Of a stretch of DNA of 11,182 nucleotides, positions 8,187-11,182 are shown one piece after another. Positions within the stretch are counted from its first letter, which is position 1, and each line of letters begins with the position of its first letter. Both the position numbers and the translations under genes were made by a program. The DNA comes from Candidatus Nanopelagicaceae bacterium (GTDB lineage Bacteria; Actinomycetota; Actinomycetes; Nanopelagicales; Nanopelagicaceae): contig JALRDT010000025.1 of assembly GCA_023262125.1 (NCBI GenBank), positions 1 to 11,182 of the forward strand. The letters run 5' to 3'. The notes below the pieces were generated by a model that was not told the origin of the DNA, made no database searches, and was given only the letters and a program-made list of their open reading frames with translations.

Positions 8187-9729
8187 TTACTCCCACTCAA
8201 TTGTTCCAGGTGGCTTACTAGTGATGTCTAAAACTACACGATTTACTTCCCGAACTTCGTTGGTAATTCGAGTAGAAATATTCTCAAGTAATTCATATGG
8301 CAATCTCGACCAATCTGCAGTCATTGCATCTTCACTTGATACCGGCCTTAACACAATTGGGTGTCCGTATGTTCTGCCGTCACCTTGAACGCCAACGCTT
8401 CTAACATCTGCAAGAAGCACCACGGGACATTGCCAAATTGAACGATCTTGGCCGGCGGCCTTTAACTCTTCGCGGACAATTAAATCGGCTTGGCGTAATA
8501 CTTCTAATCGATCTGAAGTTACCTCTCCGATTATTCGCACTGCTAGCCCCGGGCCAGGAAATGGCTGTCGCCAGATGATCTCTTCTGGAAGTCCTAGCTG
8601 CAAACCTACTTGTCTTACTTCATCTTTAAATAACGTACGCAGAGGTTCTACTAAATTAAACTTTAGATCGTCTGGTAATCCACCAACATTGTGATGTGAT
8701 TTGATATTCGCTGTTCCGGTACCGCCACCTGATTCGACTACATCTGGATAGAGCGTACCTTGGACTAAAAATTCGACTTCGCCGCCAGTTGCAATATCAC
8801 GCGCAGCTTTCTCAAATGATCTAATAAATTCACGACCAATAATTTTGCGCTTCTCTTCTGGATCTTCGACACCAGAAAGCGCATCAAGGAATTGTTTCTT
8901 GGCATCAACAACAACTAAATCAACGCCGGTCGCAGCAACAAATTCGCGCTCTACTTGCTCTGCTTCGCCACTTCGTAGAAGGCCGTGATCTACAAATACA
9001 CAGGTAAGTTGATTTCCAACTGCACGCTGAATAATCGCAGCTGCTACTGCCGAATCAACTCCACCTGAAAGCCCACAAATTACTCGCTTCTGACCAATAA
9101 CTTCTTTAGCTTTTGCAATTTCAGCTTCAGCAATATTTTGAGTAGTCCAAGTTGGATTGCATTTAGCGATATTAATTAGCCAGTTATGCAGAATTGTTTG
9201 ACCATATTCGGAATGTAAAACTTCTGGGTGAAACTGCACGCCAGCTAATTGTGCGCTCTCATTCTCAAATGCAGCTACCGGCGTATCAGAAGTATTTGCG
9301 CAGATAGTAAATCCAGCTGGCGCTTGGGTCACTGCATCGCCATGAGACATCCATACCAGTTGTTTTAATGGAAGATCTTTGAATATCTTTGATCCCTTCG
9401 CAGTTAGTTGAGTGCGACCAAACTCAGATTTTCCAGTTTTTGTAACCACTCCTCCGAGCGCTGCTGCCATGGCTTGAAATCCATAACAAATTCCAAAGAC
9501 AGGGATTCCAAGTTTCAGAATCTCATTATCAAAAGTAGGCGCATGCTCTTCATAAACAGAAGAAGGGCCGCCTGACAAAATAATTGCTTGTGGGTTTTTC
9601 GCCTTAACATCAGCTGCAGAGATATGTGATGGCACAATCTCAGAGAAAACATTTGCTTCTCGAACTCGGCGCGCAATTAATTGCGCATATTGGGCACCAA
9701 AATCAACAACTAGTACGCCCGAGTTTGAA

Positions 9730-9737
<8 letters not shown>
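8187..9737 (-). CDS. guaA: GMP synthase (glutamine-hydrolysing)
   Basis: GuaA converts XMP to GMP using ATP and glutamine, the last step of guanine nucleotide synthesis. It is 516 residues, a normal two-part enzyme. The class I glutamine amidotransferase domain (8-190) carries the triad C84 (FGICYGFQ), H170 and E172 (VQFHPEV). The ATP-pyrophosphatase domain has the P-loop [12 protein letters not shown] (224-235). The C-terminal dimerisation domain includes [13 protein letters not shown] (390-402) and ends with the typical KPPGTIEWE. The likely start is GTG at 9737-9735, inside the last codons of guaB3 (8-base overlap). The nearest purine-rich element, GAGG, is 12 bases upstream, so coupling to guaB3 translation seems more likely than independent initiation. 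Complete and unremarkable. Confidence 0.98.
8190..8194 (-). promoter_or_regulatory. Ribosome-binding site deciding the cyclophilin start
   Basis: The minus strand reads GGGAG, then seven bases, then ATG (8182-8180). This is one of the few good Shine-Dalgarno matches in the window. It lies within the last codons of guaA, which supports the downstream ATG over the in-frame TTG at 8200. Confidence 0.7.

Positions 9738-11182
<1,445 letters not shown>

Overview
The window looks like core chromosome from a low-GC, streamlined actinobacterium, most like the freshwater planktonic Nanopelagicales (acI: Planktophila/Nanopelagicus). This rests on actinobacterial-type proteins (PurN, a PerM/DUF6350 membrane protein, GuaB3), GC of about 40-45% judged by eye, and very tight gene packing. 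Most junctions overlap or are separated by fewer than 25 bases, and no intergenic gap reaches 100 bases except the right-hand end. The lineage is inferred from protein character, not from a marker-gene search.

Left part (1-5636, all minus strand, transcribed right to left): pcrA (UvrD-type helicase), sucC, sucD, perM-like membrane protein, purN (cut by the window edge). In Mycobacterium tuberculosis the corresponding genes (uvrD1, sucC, sucD, perM, purN) lie in the same order with a few extra genes between them, so this is an old actinobacterial neighbourhood. It joins DNA repair, the succinyl-CoA/succinate step of the TCA cycle, a cell-division-linked membrane protein and purine synthesis.

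Middle (5667-7536, plus strand): a two-gene unit divergent from pcrA, made of a PIG-L/LmbE-type zinc deacetylase and an FUSC/aromatic-acid-exporter-like membrane protein. Their joint role is not known. The 30-base gap to pcrA must hold both start regions.

Right part (7514-11089, minus strand): a guanine-nucleotide operon read as guaB (3' fragment only) - guaB3 - guaA - secreted cyclophilin. The guaB/guaB3 and guaB3/guaA pairs overlap, and the cyclophilin starts 4 bases after guaA. The cyclophilin and the FUSC-like gene overlap tail to tail by 23 bases.

The one clear anomaly is the right end. Only about the last 85-90 codons of guaB are present. Upstream of them the sequence changes abruptly to non-coding, about 77% A+T DNA with a near-perfect inverted repeat. 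This is either a real breakpoint (integration or deletion in guaB) or an assembly/amplification chimera; the sequence alone does not decide. I found no rRNA, tRNA, CRISPR array, transposase, integrase or obvious new defence or biosynthetic system. The rest of the window is ordinary housekeeping sequence.
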